A stretch of 64,000 nucleotides of DNA from Ignatzschineria ureiclastica (lineage in GTDB: Bacteria; Pseudomonadota; Gammaproteobacteria; Cardiobacteriales; Wohlfahrtiimonadaceae): NCBI RefSeq assembly GCF_003121845.1, contig NZ_QEWQ01000006.1, positions 1 to 64,000 on the forward strand. Direction: 5' to 3'. The notes under the pieces are model-generated. The model saw nothing but the letters and a program-made list of their open reading frames with translations. It searched no databases and had not been told where the DNA came from. Of the stretch, positions 1-8,599 are shown in pieces. The first letter of the stretch is position 1. Each line of letters starts with the position of its first letter. Both the position numbers and the translations under genes were made by a program.

Positions 1-196
1 CTTTAAACCGTAGTCCACATCCAGTATTAGCTACCCTTTCGGGTAGTTATCCTAGACTAAAAGGTAGATTCCTATGCATTACTCACCCGTCCGCCACTCG
101 CCACCAAAGAGTAAACTCTCCGTGCTGCCGTTCGACTTGCATGTGTTAAGCATACCGCCAGCGTTCAATCTGAGCCAGGATCAAACTCTTCAGTTT
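1..196 (-). rRNA. rrs: 16S ribosomal RNA, 5' end (partial)
   Basis: The reverse complement contains the universal 16S start (AAGAGTTTGATCCTGGCTCAG-like, near 170-190) followed by the conserved AACGCTGGCGG and AACACATGCAAGTCGAACGG blocks. The gene runs off the left edge of the window, so only about the first 196 nt are present. The exact 5' end is set by comparison with the E. coli AAATTG start. The sequence is of gammaproteobacterial type. Confidence 0.97.
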
Positions 197-358
197 AAAT
201 CCTTAATAATGTTTTAAATCTCTCGATCTAACCCATTTACTCAATTACTGCTACTATTCCCATTATTAAAAATAGTGCTGGAATTGTTTGGTTAGACTTC
301 TATCTTTTTGCTCTCGCAAAGCGATACAAGCCCCCATACAAACTTACTTAAGATTAAT

Positions 359-372
359 TTGTTAAAGAACGC
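359..372 (-). promoter_or_regulatory. boxA-like antitermination element in the rRNA leader
   Basis: On the minus strand the leader between promoter and 16S reads GCGTTCTTTAACAA, very close to the boxA consensus TGCTCTTTAACAA that binds NusB/NusE in rRNA operons. It lies about 160 nt upstream of the 16S 5' end, the expected position. Confidence 0.75.
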
Positions 373-445
373 TTAGAAACTAGTGAAAGTATTCATCACC
401 TAAAGGCCCGTTTACTTGTTTTTCACCGCCCTAAGCAGACGAACT

Positions 446-474
446 ATACTACAGATCGAGATGCTTATTGTCAA
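446..474 (-). promoter_or_regulatory. rRNA operon promoter
   Basis: On the minus strand there is a perfect -35 TTGACA, a 17-bp spacer and a -10 TAGTAT, followed by a GC-rich start region. The sequence upstream of the -35 (higher coordinates, about 475-540) is strongly A/T-rich and could act as an UP element. The boxA and 16S downstream support the call. Only one promoter is evident. Confidence 0.75.
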
Positions 475-948
475 ATTTATTTTTGAAGTTTTTTAATCTT
501 TTTGAAATTAGTTCTAAATGGATTTTTAAAGCTCATTAAAACCAACACTGAGACTAAACACTTCTAAATCTGACCGTTTTAAAAGTTGATCACAACTCCC
601 AAAACCACTCTCTTCTCTGTCACCTCGAAAGGTGTCGTCTGAATCAAGAAGGAGAATTCTACACTCTTTTTGAGATCTTGCAAGGGGTTTTATTGCTAAA
701 GTTTTAGACGTTTTCGGTTAAGGTTCGAATATATTCCCCTTAAACATGCCTTGAATCATTTACAACTATTTGATTTATAATTATATTCATCTTTGTGCAG
801 GTTAAATATTTGGGAAATATAGACTCATCTTCTACAATGAAGCTCATCATTTACCCTATTTCTAGTTATCTCACTATTTTTAAACCTTTTTATAGATATC
901 TGGTACAACTAAGGTTTACATCAATATTAAATACTAAAGGCTCTTACT
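475..948. other. Intergenic region upstream of the rRNA operon
   Basis: AT-rich spacer between the divergent rRNA promoter and the Sel1 lipoprotein gene. I see no tRNA and no convincing ORF. The short ORF starting at 795 runs into the lipoprotein gene in another frame and looks spurious. Confidence 0.5.
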
Positions 949-1638
949 ATGTTAAAACATACATTTCTTGCAACATCGCTCGCCCTCATTCTTACAGGTT
1001 GTCTAGCAACAACATCAACAACGCCACAACAACCTACAGTTATTTCCCCTGAACATATCGAAATGGTTCGGACATTAGGCACTAGCCAATTAAGTGAGCT
1101 TGCACAAAAAGGCGATCAATACGCACAATATTATCTTGGAAATAAATATGCTCAAGGTGCCGAAGTCCCTCAAGATATGAATCAAGCAAAACGCTATTGG
1201 GAATTAGCAGCGAAGCAAGGTAATGCCAATGCGCTCTACAATCTTGGTATGACTTATTACAGTGGCCAAGGTAGCGCAAAAAATCCAGAAACAGCACTCT
1301 CCTACTTCCAACAAGCGGCGAATGCAGGCAATACTCGTGCAGCACTTAATGCCGGCAATATGTTTGAAACAGGACAAGGCACCGTTGCTAATATTCCTGT
1401 TGCTGCACAGTTCTATCAACTCGCAGCTAACGAACAACCGCATGCGGCTTATCGTCTAGGATTACTCTACACACAAAATACTCCGGACTTCCCCGCCGAT
1501 TACGCTAAAGCCTACAACTTATTTCAACAAGCAGCAATGAAAGGCGATCGTTTTGCGCCTAGAGCCTTAAATATCATGACAAACTACCCGCAAGAGCAAG
1601 CGATTGAATTATTAAAACGCCTCAATAATGGTATTTAA
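949..1638 (+). CDS. Sel1-repeat lipoprotein
   Basis: 229 residues. The N-terminus is a lipoprotein signal: MLKHT, a hydrophobic stretch, then the lipobox LTGC with the lipidated Cys at residue 18. The rest is a run of about 36-residue Sel1-like (TPR-related) helical repeats, for example 'A...YLGNKYAQG..VPQD...A..YWELAA.QG.A.A' and its next copies. Sel1 repeats mediate protein-protein interactions, and in Gram-negative bacteria such lipoproteins usually sit in the periplasm or outer membrane. The partner is unknown. The gene is monocistronic with a terminator just downstream. A second Sel1 gene without a signal lies at 3659. Confidence 0.85.
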   Translation: MLKHTFLATSLALILTGCLATTSTTPQQPTVISPEHIEMVRTLGTSQLSELAQKGDQYAQYYLGNKYAQGAEVPQDMNQAKRYWELAAKQGNANALYNLGMTYYSGQGSAKNPETALSYFQQAANAGNTRAALNAGNMFETGQGTVANIPVAAQFYQLAANEQPHAAYRLGLLYTQNTPDFPADYAKAYNLFQQAAMKGDRFAPRALNIMTNYPQEQAIELLKRLNNGI

Positions 1639-1655
1639 GACAGATCAGCAGCAAC

Positions 1656-1690
1656 AAAAAAGCCACTTTTATATAGAAAAGTGGCTTTTT
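1656..1690 (+). terminator. Rho-independent terminator after the Sel1 lipoprotein gene
   Basis: Hairpin with stem AAAAAGCCACTTTT / AAAAGTGGCTTTTT and a short loop, ending in a T run. The A and T tracts on both sides make it potentially bidirectional, so it could also serve the convergent ornithine carbamoyltransferase gene. Confidence 0.85.
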
Positions 1691-1795
1691 CAATCTAATG
1701 GTTGTACTTATAAATAAGAGATAGAGGTGTTATATAAACATACTTAACAATCGGATATAACATATCATTGTCAGATTCTATCTATAGTTTATCCT

Positions 1796-2797
1796 TTATC
1801 CTAAGGTTGCGACCATCACCGCTTTGATCGTATGCATTCTATTACCCGCCTGTTGGAATTGGACTCCTTGAGCGCTTTCAAAAACCTCTTCTGTCACTTC
1901 AACACCATCTAACCCAAATGTGTCATAGATCCATTCACCGACCGTTGTTTCACGATTATGAAATGCCGGCAAGCAGTGCATAAATTTCGTATTCTTATTG
2001 CCTGTCGCACGCATTAAAGCGGCATTAACCTGGTACGGTTGCAAAAGGGCAATTCTTTCACGCCATGCTTCTTCTGTTTCTCCCATCGATACCCACACAT
2101 CTGTATGGATAAAATCAACACCTTTGACGGCTTCTTCTGCACTTTCAGTAAAGGTTAATCTTGCGCCGCTCACCGCCGCCAAGGCTTCACATTGTTTCAT
2201 CAAAGCCTCTTCCGGCCAAAGATGTTTCGGTGCAGCAACGCGGAAATCCACTCCTAATTTCGCTGCCATCACAAGATGGGAATTCCCCATATTATTTCGG
2301 GCATCTCCCACATAGGCATAACTCAAATCCGTGATAGGTTTATCACTATTCTCTTTCATCGTTAAAAGATCCGCGAGCATTTGTGTGGGATGAAATTCAT
2401 CCGTCAAACCATTATAAACCGGTACACCTGCATAAGCCGCAAGCTCTTCTTCCAGCACTTTTTGGCTAAATCCGCGATAGAGAATCGCATCGTACATATC
2501 TCCTAAAACACGAGCGGTATCTTTCATTGACTCTTTATGGCCAATTTGAGTCCCTTCACTCCCTAAGTAACTTGTGGTTGCACCTTGATCTGCCGCCGCC
2601 ACCTCTGATGCACAACGGGTTCTAGTTGAAGATTTTTCAAAGATGAGCGCAATATTTTTCCCTGCTAGTCGTCGTTGCTCGATCCCCGCTCTCTTCGCTC
2701 TTTTAAGCTCTTCAGCGAGTCCTACTAAATAGAGAATCTCCTCTTTTGAGAAATCAAGTAACTTTAAAAAATGTCTTTGACGTAAATTAGGTTGCAT
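1796..2797 (-). CDS. argF: Ornithine carbamoyltransferase
   Basis: 333 residues, full length. Transfers the carbamoyl group from carbamoyl phosphate to ornithine, giving citrulline in arginine synthesis, or runs in reverse in the arginine deiminase pathway. The carbamoyl-phosphate loop STRTR is at residues 57-61, and the HPTQ and [11 protein letters not shown] motifs (catalytic Cys, ornithine side) are both present. No arcA, arcC, arcD or other arg gene is next to it, so the sequence does not settle whether it is biosynthetic (argF/argI) or catabolic (arcB). The symbol argF is therefore provisional. It is divergent from the gene at 2979. Confidence 0.93.
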   Translation of the reverse strand: MQPNLRQRHFLKLLDFSKEEILYLVGLAEELKRAKRAGIEQRRLAGKNIALIFEKSSTRTRCASEVAAADQGATTSYLGSEGTQIGHKESMKDTARVLGDMYDAILYRGFSQKVLEEELAAYAGVPVYNGLTDEFHPTQMLADLLTMKENSDKPITDLSYAYVGDARNNMGNSHLVMAAKLGVDFRVAAPKHLWPEEALMKQCEALAAVSGARLTFTESAEEAVKGVDFIHTDVWVSMGETEEAWRERIALLQPYQVNAALMRATGNKNTKFMHCLPAFHNRETTVGEWIYDTFGLDGVEVTEEVFESAQGVQFQQAGNRMHTIKAVMVATLG

Positions 2798-2978
2798 GCG
2801 CAGCTCCTCTTTGCTGTGTTATGGTTATAATATAGAACGTGGTATTGATGATCACTTAACCTTTGACTTCAGATGCAAAAGCTTCAGTTTTATCCACTTA
2901 TCCCCCATGTTAAAATGGGATTTTCATCATATCAGGGTTATAGAACCCTTCCTACATTTTTAGAGGTTTCTACAATTC

Positions 2979-3629
2979 ATGCAACGATTTATTTTCATTT
3001 TTTCACTTATTTTTTGTTCGATGATCGCCATAGCCCAAGAAATGCCCCATAAAATGCGTCTTAATTTTGTCGGCCCTTTTCAAGTACCGGCGACAATGGA
3101 CTTCCAATATGGCAATGGCAAATATCAACTTAAAACGATCGTCAACATTCCTTTCAAAAAAATGGTGTTTGAGAGCGAGGGAACGATGCAAGGTAATCGC
3201 CTCATTACGCAAAAATTCCGGGATATTCGTAGTAATAAACCTTATGCTTATGCCGATTTTGATACTCAAAACAGAACTATCACTTATGGCCGCGCCAGCG
3301 AACAACTCTCCGCAGAAATGACCAAATTAGCGCAAGACTTCTTTACAACTGCTTGGCAATCAGCACTCAATAAAGGTCCTCTCACCGAAAAAATTCAAAC
3401 AACTAATGGTAAGAAGATCTATGAGCGCCCCACTTTTACCGGAGCCGGCACGCAAGTAGCTAGAATTAATGGCAAAAATACCACAATTAAACTCTATGTT
3501 AGTGGTGAAGGCGATGATCGTGTGGAACTTGGACTTGCACCAGAAGATTACTACCTTCCGGCCTTAATCGCTTATTATGAAAAAGGTAAGCGTTACGAGC
3601 TTAATCTTAGAAGTTATACTGCTGAGTAG
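2979..3629 (+). CDS. Secreted protein, possibly DUF3108-like
   Basis: 216 residues. A cleavable signal peptide is clear (MQRFIFIFSLIFCSMIAIAQ, cut near residue 19-20). The mature part is rich in beta-strand-like alternation ('MDFQYGNGKYQLKTIVNIPF', 'ESEGTMQGNRLI') and resembles periplasmic beta-barrel DUF3108-type proteins. That assignment comes from the pattern alone. No catalytic motif is visible. It is followed after 29 nt by a Sel1-repeat gene on the same strand, so the two are probably cotranscribed. Confidence 0.7.
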   Translation: MQRFIFIFSLIFCSMIAIAQEMPHKMRLNFVGPFQVPATMDFQYGNGKYQLKTIVNIPFKKMVFESEGTMQGNRLITQKFRDIRSNKPYAYADFDTQNRTITYGRASEQLSAEMTKLAQDFFTTAWQSALNKGPLTEKIQTTNGKKIYERPTFTGAGTQVARINGKNTTIKLYVSGEGDDRVELGLAPEDYYLPALIAYYEKGKRYELNLRSYTAE

Positions 3630-3658
3630 CTATTTTTAACATCACCACAGGATTAATC

Positions 3659-4315
3659 ATGACATTCTCTCTAGAATATCTCTTCACACGTATCTCGGCA
3701 GCATTGAATAATAAAGTCGATCTCTATCGGATGGGAACGTTTTATTATGAAGGGAAATATGTTCCGCAAGATTTTGCAAAAGCAAAAGCCTATCTACAGA
3801 AAGCCGCAAATAAGAAATACTACAAAGCGCTCTTTTACCTTGGATTAATTGAACTCAAAACTGAGAAAAAGCTCATTGATCTCTCCCTTGCCTTGCGTTA
3901 CTTTCTGCTTTCTCGGCAAGAGAGCCCTGAAGCACTTCAGCAGATTCGCGAACTAGAAGAGAGAATTCTTGCCTTGCCAGCTAGTGAGGCGCAACAAGAG
4001 CTATTGTTCAAGGTGGGCTATATGTATGCCAATGATGTTGTTGTGGGTCTTAATGTTCCTAAGGCGCTACAATTTTACGAGTTAGCCGCGAATGAGGGTC
4101 ATCCTTATGCCAAGATGGAACTTGCCAAACTCTTAATGCAATCTCGCCCCGGCGTTACCAAAGATATCCCACGAGCTTACGCATTATTGAAAGAAGCTGC
4201 CGAAGCTGATTTCACGCCTGCACGGATTCAATTGCAGAAACTCTATGAACGTTATCCTGAATATCAACCTACAAAATCAGGGAAACATTGCGTAAATCCT
4301 GTAGAAGAGGTATAA
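3659..4315 (+). CDS. Sel1-repeat protein, cytoplasmic
   Basis: 218 residues with no signal peptide or membrane segment. Sel1/TPR-like repeats are visible at about residues 20-70 ('YRMGTFYYEGKYVPQDFAKA', then 'AL.YLGLIEL') and again at about 120-200 ('FKVGYMYANDV', 'A..YYELAANEGHPYAKMELAKL'). A Shine-Dalgarno-like AGGA precedes the ATG. It lies 29 nt behind the secreted-protein gene and directly upstream of ssrA. Its role is unknown and it is probably a protein-interaction scaffold. Confidence 0.75.
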   Translation: MTFSLEYLFTRISAALNNKVDLYRMGTFYYEGKYVPQDFAKAKAYLQKAANKKYYKALFYLGLIELKTEKKLIDLSLALRYFLLSRQESPEALQQIRELEERILALPASEAQQELLFKVGYMYANDVVVGLNVPKALQFYELAANEGHPYAKMELAKLLMQSRPGVTKDIPRAYALLKEAAEADFTPARIQLQKLYERYPEYQPTKSGKHCVNPVEEV

Positions 4316-4333
4316 TTCTCTATCAACTTAAAC

Positions 4334-4686
4334 GGGGGCGTTCTTGGATTCGACGGGGATGTTGAAGTTTGAGGTGCATGTCAAGATGGTCGAGAGTCTT
4401 GTAAAAACGCGGCAATTTGTATAGTTGCAAACGATAACAACTACGCTTTAGCAGCTTAGTCTGCTAACTGATCATGATACTGTGTTCGTTCGGTATTATC
4501 ATCAGTCAACTTAAACGAAATAGTGAAATATCATTTCTAAGGGGTATTTTGCGAAACTTAACTTAGAACAGCTTTGCATCTCCTGCCGGTCGGACGATGT
4601 GAAGTTAAATTAAAGATACGGCTAAACATGTAGTACCAAGAATGGATAGTTTTCGGACGCGGGTTCAAATCCCGCCGCCTCCACCA
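4334..4686 (+). ncRNA. ssrA: tmRNA (transfer-messenger RNA)
   Basis: The 5' end GGGGGCG pairs with the 3' CGCCTCC before the discriminator A and the encoded CCA, forming the tRNA-like acceptor. The conserved 'TTCTTGGATTCGACGGGGAT' block follows the 5' end, and the T-arm GGTTCAAATCCC lies near the 3' end. The RNA rescues stalled ribosomes and tags nascent chains for degradation with SmpB. The tag frame at 4427-4459 encodes ANDNNYALAA and a stop, following the charged alanine. Coordinates rest on the acceptor pairing. Confidence 0.97.
4427..4459 (+). other. tmRNA proteolysis-tag reading frame
   Basis: Resume codon GCA at 4427, then codons for A-N-D-N-N-Y-A-L-A-A and TAG. The C-terminal ALAA is the classical ClpXP/ClpAP and SspB-type degron of proteobacterial tags. 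Confidence 0.93.
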
Positions 4687-4698
4687 ATCATGATTGTG

Positions 4699-4725
4699 AA
4701 AGCCCGCTATTTAGCGGGCTTTTTG
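4699..4725 (+). terminator. Terminator of ssrA
   Basis: Hairpin AAAGCCCGCT / AGCGGGCTTT followed by a T run, 13 nt after the CCA end. Confidence 0.88.
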
Positions 4726-4885
4726 ATTTTTAAAATAAATTTGTGCGGGAATTTGGGCGGGATTCAACTAAATCTAGTGCCCACTTTACCAACGTCAATT
4801 ACAAAAACACCACTAAAATCCCTTCTAGCGGTGCTTCTATCTGTATCTATTATTACAAATTATGACCTATCAATGCTGTTCTATA

Positions 4886-5851
4886 TTAACCGACTAATGT
4901 TTTCATATAGAGCTCTAAAAATGCGTCATTATTCACATCGACACAGATATGTTGAAGCGGTTTATTACTCCACTCATCTACAGGGAAAATGCGAGGATTT
5001 CCTTTGAACATAGTATGCCCGATGGCAGGGCCTTCAGTCACTACGCGGATATTACCCTTTTTAGTGGTAAAGAGGCTTGGATCAATGGCATAAGCAACCG
5101 CTGAAGCATCATGGACAAAGAAGCCATCTAGATTAACTGATTTCTTATGGAAATCAGCATAGAAACGGGTAATTTGATAGATAAAATCACCATATTTCTC
5201 TGAAGAATCACGCAATGTTTCTAAATATTGAGGATCCATAATACTCTGCTGAGTAACATCTAGACCTACTACGACAACCGGCCAAGCGGCTGTGAAAACG
5301 ATATCAGCAGCATGCGGATCACCTAAGATATTAGCCTCTGCAAAGGGTGTTACATTACCTGTATGACCGTGGAAACCAAAAGCACCGCCCATTACAACGA
5401 TCTCTTTCACTAATGGGATAATAGACGGATCTTTCTGCATTGCCAAAGCAAGATTAGTTAAACGACCAACCGCAATAATCGTGATCTCATGAGGATTTGC
5501 TTTCACCTGATCGATAATATAATCATGCGCCGGGCGTGGATCAACTTCCCCAAAATCTTCATCGGGAATATCAATATCGCCAAGGCCATTATTACCATGA
5601 ACAAAAGTGGTTGGTTCACCCGGTTCAATTGTAAGCGGAATATCCGCTCCTTGCGCCACATCGGCTTTTAGACCAAACTTTTTCTTCAAAAACAGCGCAT
5701 TACGTGTACCATTCTCGATAGTAGCATTGCCAAATACTGTTGTAATACCGATTAAATCAATCGACTCATGTGCTTCGGCAAAAAGAATCGCCATTGCGTC
5801 ATCAATGCCGGGATCGGTATCAAAAATCACTTTTTTTCTAATATCTGTCAT
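4886..5851 (-). CDS. Inosine-uridine preferring nucleoside hydrolase family protein
   Basis: 321 residues, usual length for the family. These enzymes hydrolyse the N-glycosidic bond of ribonucleosides to give base and ribose. The calcium-binding signature DTDPGIDDA is at residues 11-19. Further family motifs are 'HGNNGLG', 'VGRLTNLALA' and 'VMGGAF', with a C-terminal 'FVHDASAVAYAIDP' carrying the conserved His-Asp. No signal peptide, so it is cytoplasmic. It starts 22 nt after the MFS transporter gene on the same strand, which suggests uptake of a nucleoside followed by cleavage. Substrate preference (pyrimidine or purine; rihA, rihB or rihC) cannot be read from the sequence. Confidence 0.92.
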   Translation of the reverse strand: MTDIRKKVIFDTDPGIDDAMAILFAEAHESIDLIGITTVFGNATIENGTRNALFLKKKFGLKADVAQGADIPLTIEPGEPTTFVHGNNGLGDIDIPDEDFGEVDPRPAHDYIIDQVKANPHEITIIAVGRLTNLALAMQKDPSIIPLVKEIVVMGGAFGFHGHTGNVTPFAEANILGDPHAADIVFTAAWPVVVVGLDVTQQSIMDPQYLETLRDSSEKYGDFIYQITRFYADFHKKSVNLDGFFVHDASAVAYAIDPSLFTTKKGNIRVVTEGPAIGHTMFKGNPRIFPVDEWSNKPLQHICVDVNNDAFLELYMKTLVG

Positions 5852-5873
5852 CGTTATTTTACCTTTATAGATG

Positions 5874-7070
5874 TTAAAGCTTTTTTGTCGCTTGTTTTTC
5901 TAATATTAAACAAATGATAAAGAGTACACATACTACAACAAATGCTGTCGTTGTGATAATCATCGCACTATGAATACCAAAATTGCCCACAAAAAAAGCA
6001 GAAAATGCCGGTGCTGCAGTACTACCGATGCCACCACAAGTCAGTAGAAAGGTCACCAGAATAGCCGGTGCATTTTGAATTTGTTGCGAGCCAATTGAAA
6101 TACCAATCTTGTAGATCGCTGAGGTGAAGAAACCAAATATGACTGTTGCATAGAGAAAAGCGGTTGCACTCGTTGTAAGATTTAAAAATGTGGTAATAAA
6201 AATCGCAACAAAAAGAATAATAACTAGCATATAACGCGCTGAAAACTTATTCACTAAAATAGCAGCAGTAATCAGACCAAAAATAGAAGGCCCCCAATAA
6301 TTACTAACGGCTAAACTCGATTCTTGAGAAGATAATTGAAACACTTCTTGTAGATAATTAGGTGCCCAAGTTAAAAAGGTTATTTGCGCTAGCAGATATA
6401 GACCTAAAGCAATACCGGCTAAAATCACACGAATATTGATAATACTTTTGAAATTTGCATAGAGAGCCGGTCGAGTCGGAGCATCTATCTTCTCGGTGGG
6501 TGCTTCTTCTGGATATTGAAAGATAAAAGTACTTAAAAAGACAAAGAGGACGATGACTCCTACAACGGCATATCCGCCAGTCCAAGTAACACCGGAAGCA
6601 ATTAAGAGTGTAGTTAAACTAGGAAAGATAAAGCCTGCCGCACTAAAAGCACAATCCGTCGCAATAAAGGCGGAAGCCCGTTTCTCTTCATTGAAGATCT
6701 TAGAGATAATCACCGCCCCACCCGATAAACCGATACCACAACAAGCGCCTATGACCAATAAATAGAGAGAAACCATTACCGCACTTTGAAAATTGAAGAA
6801 GATGATCAATGCCAGTATCACTAAAAAAAGCAGATAATTGAGCCGTAAAACTTTTCGAATCTCTAACCTAGAATAGGCAAACATCGAAATAATGGTTCCT
6901 AACAATGTCCCTCCTGTTAAATAGGAGAAAATTGAGGCAGCCTCAGTAATAGGAATTCCAAGATATTTCGCCATGGGATCGATAATAATCCCGACTTGCG
7001 TTAAGAGCCCCGCCATAATCATATAGGTCAGGAAAGAGATGAACATTAGTTTAGCGCGATAAAATTTCAT
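5874..7070 (-). CDS. MFS transporter, TsgA-like
   Basis: 398 residues with about 12 hydrophobic segments, a typical major facilitator. Several stretches match the E. coli TsgA pattern: the N-terminal '..FISFLTYMIMAGLLTQVG', 'FIATDCAFSAAGFIFPS', and near the C-terminus 'GFFTSAIYKIGISIGSQQ' and 'TFLLTCGGIG'. The substrate is not known for this subgroup. Here it is the first gene of an apparent two-gene operon with a nucleoside hydrolase, so a nucleoside or related ribosyl compound is a reasonable guess. An AT-rich region of about 550 bp separates it from the divergent ABC transporter operon. Confidence 0.85.
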   Translation of the reverse strand: MKFYRAKLMFISFLTYMIMAGLLTQVGIIIDPMAKYLGIPITEAASIFSYLTGGTLLGTIISMFAYSRLEIRKVLRLNYLLFLVILALIIFFNFQSAVMVSLYLLVIGACCGIGLSGGAVIISKIFNEEKRASAFIATDCAFSAAGFIFPSLTTLLIASGVTWTGGYAVVGVIVLFVFLSTFIFQYPEEAPTEKIDAPTRPALYANFKSIINIRVILAGIALGLYLLAQITFLTWAPNYLQEVFQLSSQESSLAVSNYWGPSIFGLITAAILVNKFSARYMLVIILFVAIFITTFLNLTTSATAFLYATVIFGFFTSAIYKIGISIGSQQIQNAPAILVTFLLTCGGIGSTAAPAFSAFFVGNFGIHSAMIITTTAFVVVCVLFIICLILEKQATKKL

Positions 7071-7624
7071 AATGACCTTACATAGAATTTTGTATCTGTT
7101 GTAACAAAATAATTCTTAATAAAACATATATAAACTATATATTAGTTTTAATATAAAAAGTAAGTCATATATTAAAATATAAGAAATTTATTACTTAGAT
7201 CAATTTACTGAAAATAAATAATTAAGTAATAGGAGCAAAGCTGAATGATAGAAGAAAGAATGATATTTTTCATTGCAGGAGATCCTCTATTTTAATATTG
7301 CCCATTTAGCAAGCCTCTCATCACTTTTATTTGATCTCTATTCTTTATCTATCCCCTTCCTCAAGATTACCGCCTCTTAAAAACCATAACTGATTATTTT
7401 TAATCACTATTTCCCCATTTCACAAAAAACATATTGACACTGTGGCAAATAGTTTGTACTTTCAATACATATAATTCATATAAAAAAAGTATGTTAAAGA
7501 ATACTATCAAAGTATGTAATGGGAATACCAAGGATGGGGAAACTTATGCGCCGAGAATGATGGGGTGCTACTGAGTTCATCACGCTGCGATTTCTCATCA
7601 CACAAGGATTGAGTGGAGAAATCG
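7071..7624. other. Divergent intergenic region, MFS transporter / ABC importer
   Basis: AT-rich, especially 7080-7240, with many short A/T tracts. It holds the putative promoter at 7434-7462 for the ABC operon and, on the other strand, must hold the MFS promoter. I could not pin down the latter. I see no RNA gene. Confidence 0.5.
7434..7462 (+). promoter_or_regulatory. Putative promoter of the ABC importer operon
   Basis: Perfect -35 TTGACA, 17-bp spacer, -10-like TACTTT. It lies about 160 bp upstream of the first permease gene and is the best sigma70 match in this gap. The leader that follows is long and may carry further control. Confidence 0.5.
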
Positions 7625-8599
7625 ATGATTGGCTGGGGATTAAGGCGTTTAATACAGGCGGGCATTATTGTCCTGTTAATGACTATTATTGTATTTATTG
7701 GATTGCATCTCATTGGCAACCCGGCGGATATCTTAATCGGTCCCGATACGGATCAACGAGATCGAGAAATGCTGATCTCTCAACTTGGTTTAGATCTCCC
7801 TATTTGGCAGCAATATTGGCGATTTTTAGTGAGCGCACTTCACGGAGATCTTGGCAATAGCTTCGTCTATAATCAACCTGCCTTAGAACTCGTATTACAA
7901 CGACTGCCGGCTACCATTGAGCTAGCTTTTGCTGCCTTGATTATTGCGCTTGTGATCGGGATTCCACTTGGGCTTATTGCCGGACTCTACCCTGAATCAC
8001 TCTTCTCGAAGATTGTGATGACCGGCAGCATCTTGGGCTTTTCGCTTCCTACATTTTGGATTGGATTAATGCTCATTATGGCCTTTAGTGTTTCACTCGG
8101 CTGGCTTCCTGCGGGCGGTCGGGGCGATACAGTGACTATCTTTGGTTTAGAGTGGTCTTTTTTAACCGGCGATGGCCTCTATCATCTTATTTTACCGGCT
8201 TTTAATTTAGCACTCTTCAAGATGTCTCTGGTCATTCGGCTCACATTTGCCGGCGTGCAAGAGATTGTGCCACAAGATTATATTAAATTTGCCAGGGCAA
8301 AAGGCTTATCGCCAGCACGCATTATCCGTGTTCATATTTTTCGGAATCTGCTGATTCCTCTTGTGACCGTTGTGGGATTAGAGCTCGGCGCGACGATTGC
8401 CGGTGCTGTAGTGACTGAGAGTATTTTTGCTTGGCCGGGAGCGGGTAAATTGATCTTAGATAGCATCAATCAACTCGATCGCCCCGTGATTTTGGCCTAT
8501 CTCATTATTATTGTCTGTCTCTTTGTCACGATTAACTTCCTTGTCGATGTCACTTATCGCATTGTTGATCCTCGTGCCCGTAAGGAGACGACAGTATGA
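7625..8599 (+). CDS. Peptide/nickel/opine-type ABC transporter permease (DppB/OppB family)
   Basis: 324 residues with six membrane segments, the first at about residues 6-28. The BPD inner-membrane motif appears near residues 215-235 ('IKFARAKGLSPARIIRVHIFRN', the EAA-like loop contacting the ATPase). I start at the ATG at 7625 because GTGGAGA lies 6 nt upstream. A GTG at 7613 is in frame but has no spacing for that site. It forms the membrane channel with the next gene, which overlaps it by 4 nt (ATGA). Confidence 0.93.
   Translation: MIGWGLRRLIQAGIIVLLMTIIVFIGLHLIGNPADILIGPDTDQRDREMLISQLGLDLPIWQQYWRFLVSALHGDLGNSFVYNQPALELVLQRLPATIELAFAALIIALVIGIPLGLIAGLYPESLFSKIVMTGSILGFSLPTFWIGLMLIMAFSVSLGWLPAGGRGDTVTIFGLEWSFLTGDGLYHLILPAFNLALFKMSLVIRLTFAGVQEIVPQDYIKFARAKGLSPARIIRVHIFRNLLIPLVTVVGLELGATIAGAVVTESIFAWPGAGKLILDSINQLDRPVILAYLIIIVCLFVTINFLVDVTYRIVDPRARKETTV

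Noticed and set aside
795-1052. 85-residue open frame upstream of the Sel1 lipoprotein
   Set aside because: It overlaps the lipoprotein start in another frame, lacks a ribosome-binding site and has no recognisable sequence.
1796-2797. Arginine deiminase operon around the ornithine carbamoyltransferase
   Set aside because: No arcA, arcC or arcD lies beside it, so I kept a neutral call instead of arcB.
4642-5007. Plus-strand open frame starting inside ssrA
   Set aside because: It starts in the tmRNA T-arm region, crosses the terminator and ends inside the nucleoside hydrolase gene. Not a gene; the middle part was noted only as a possible integration scar.
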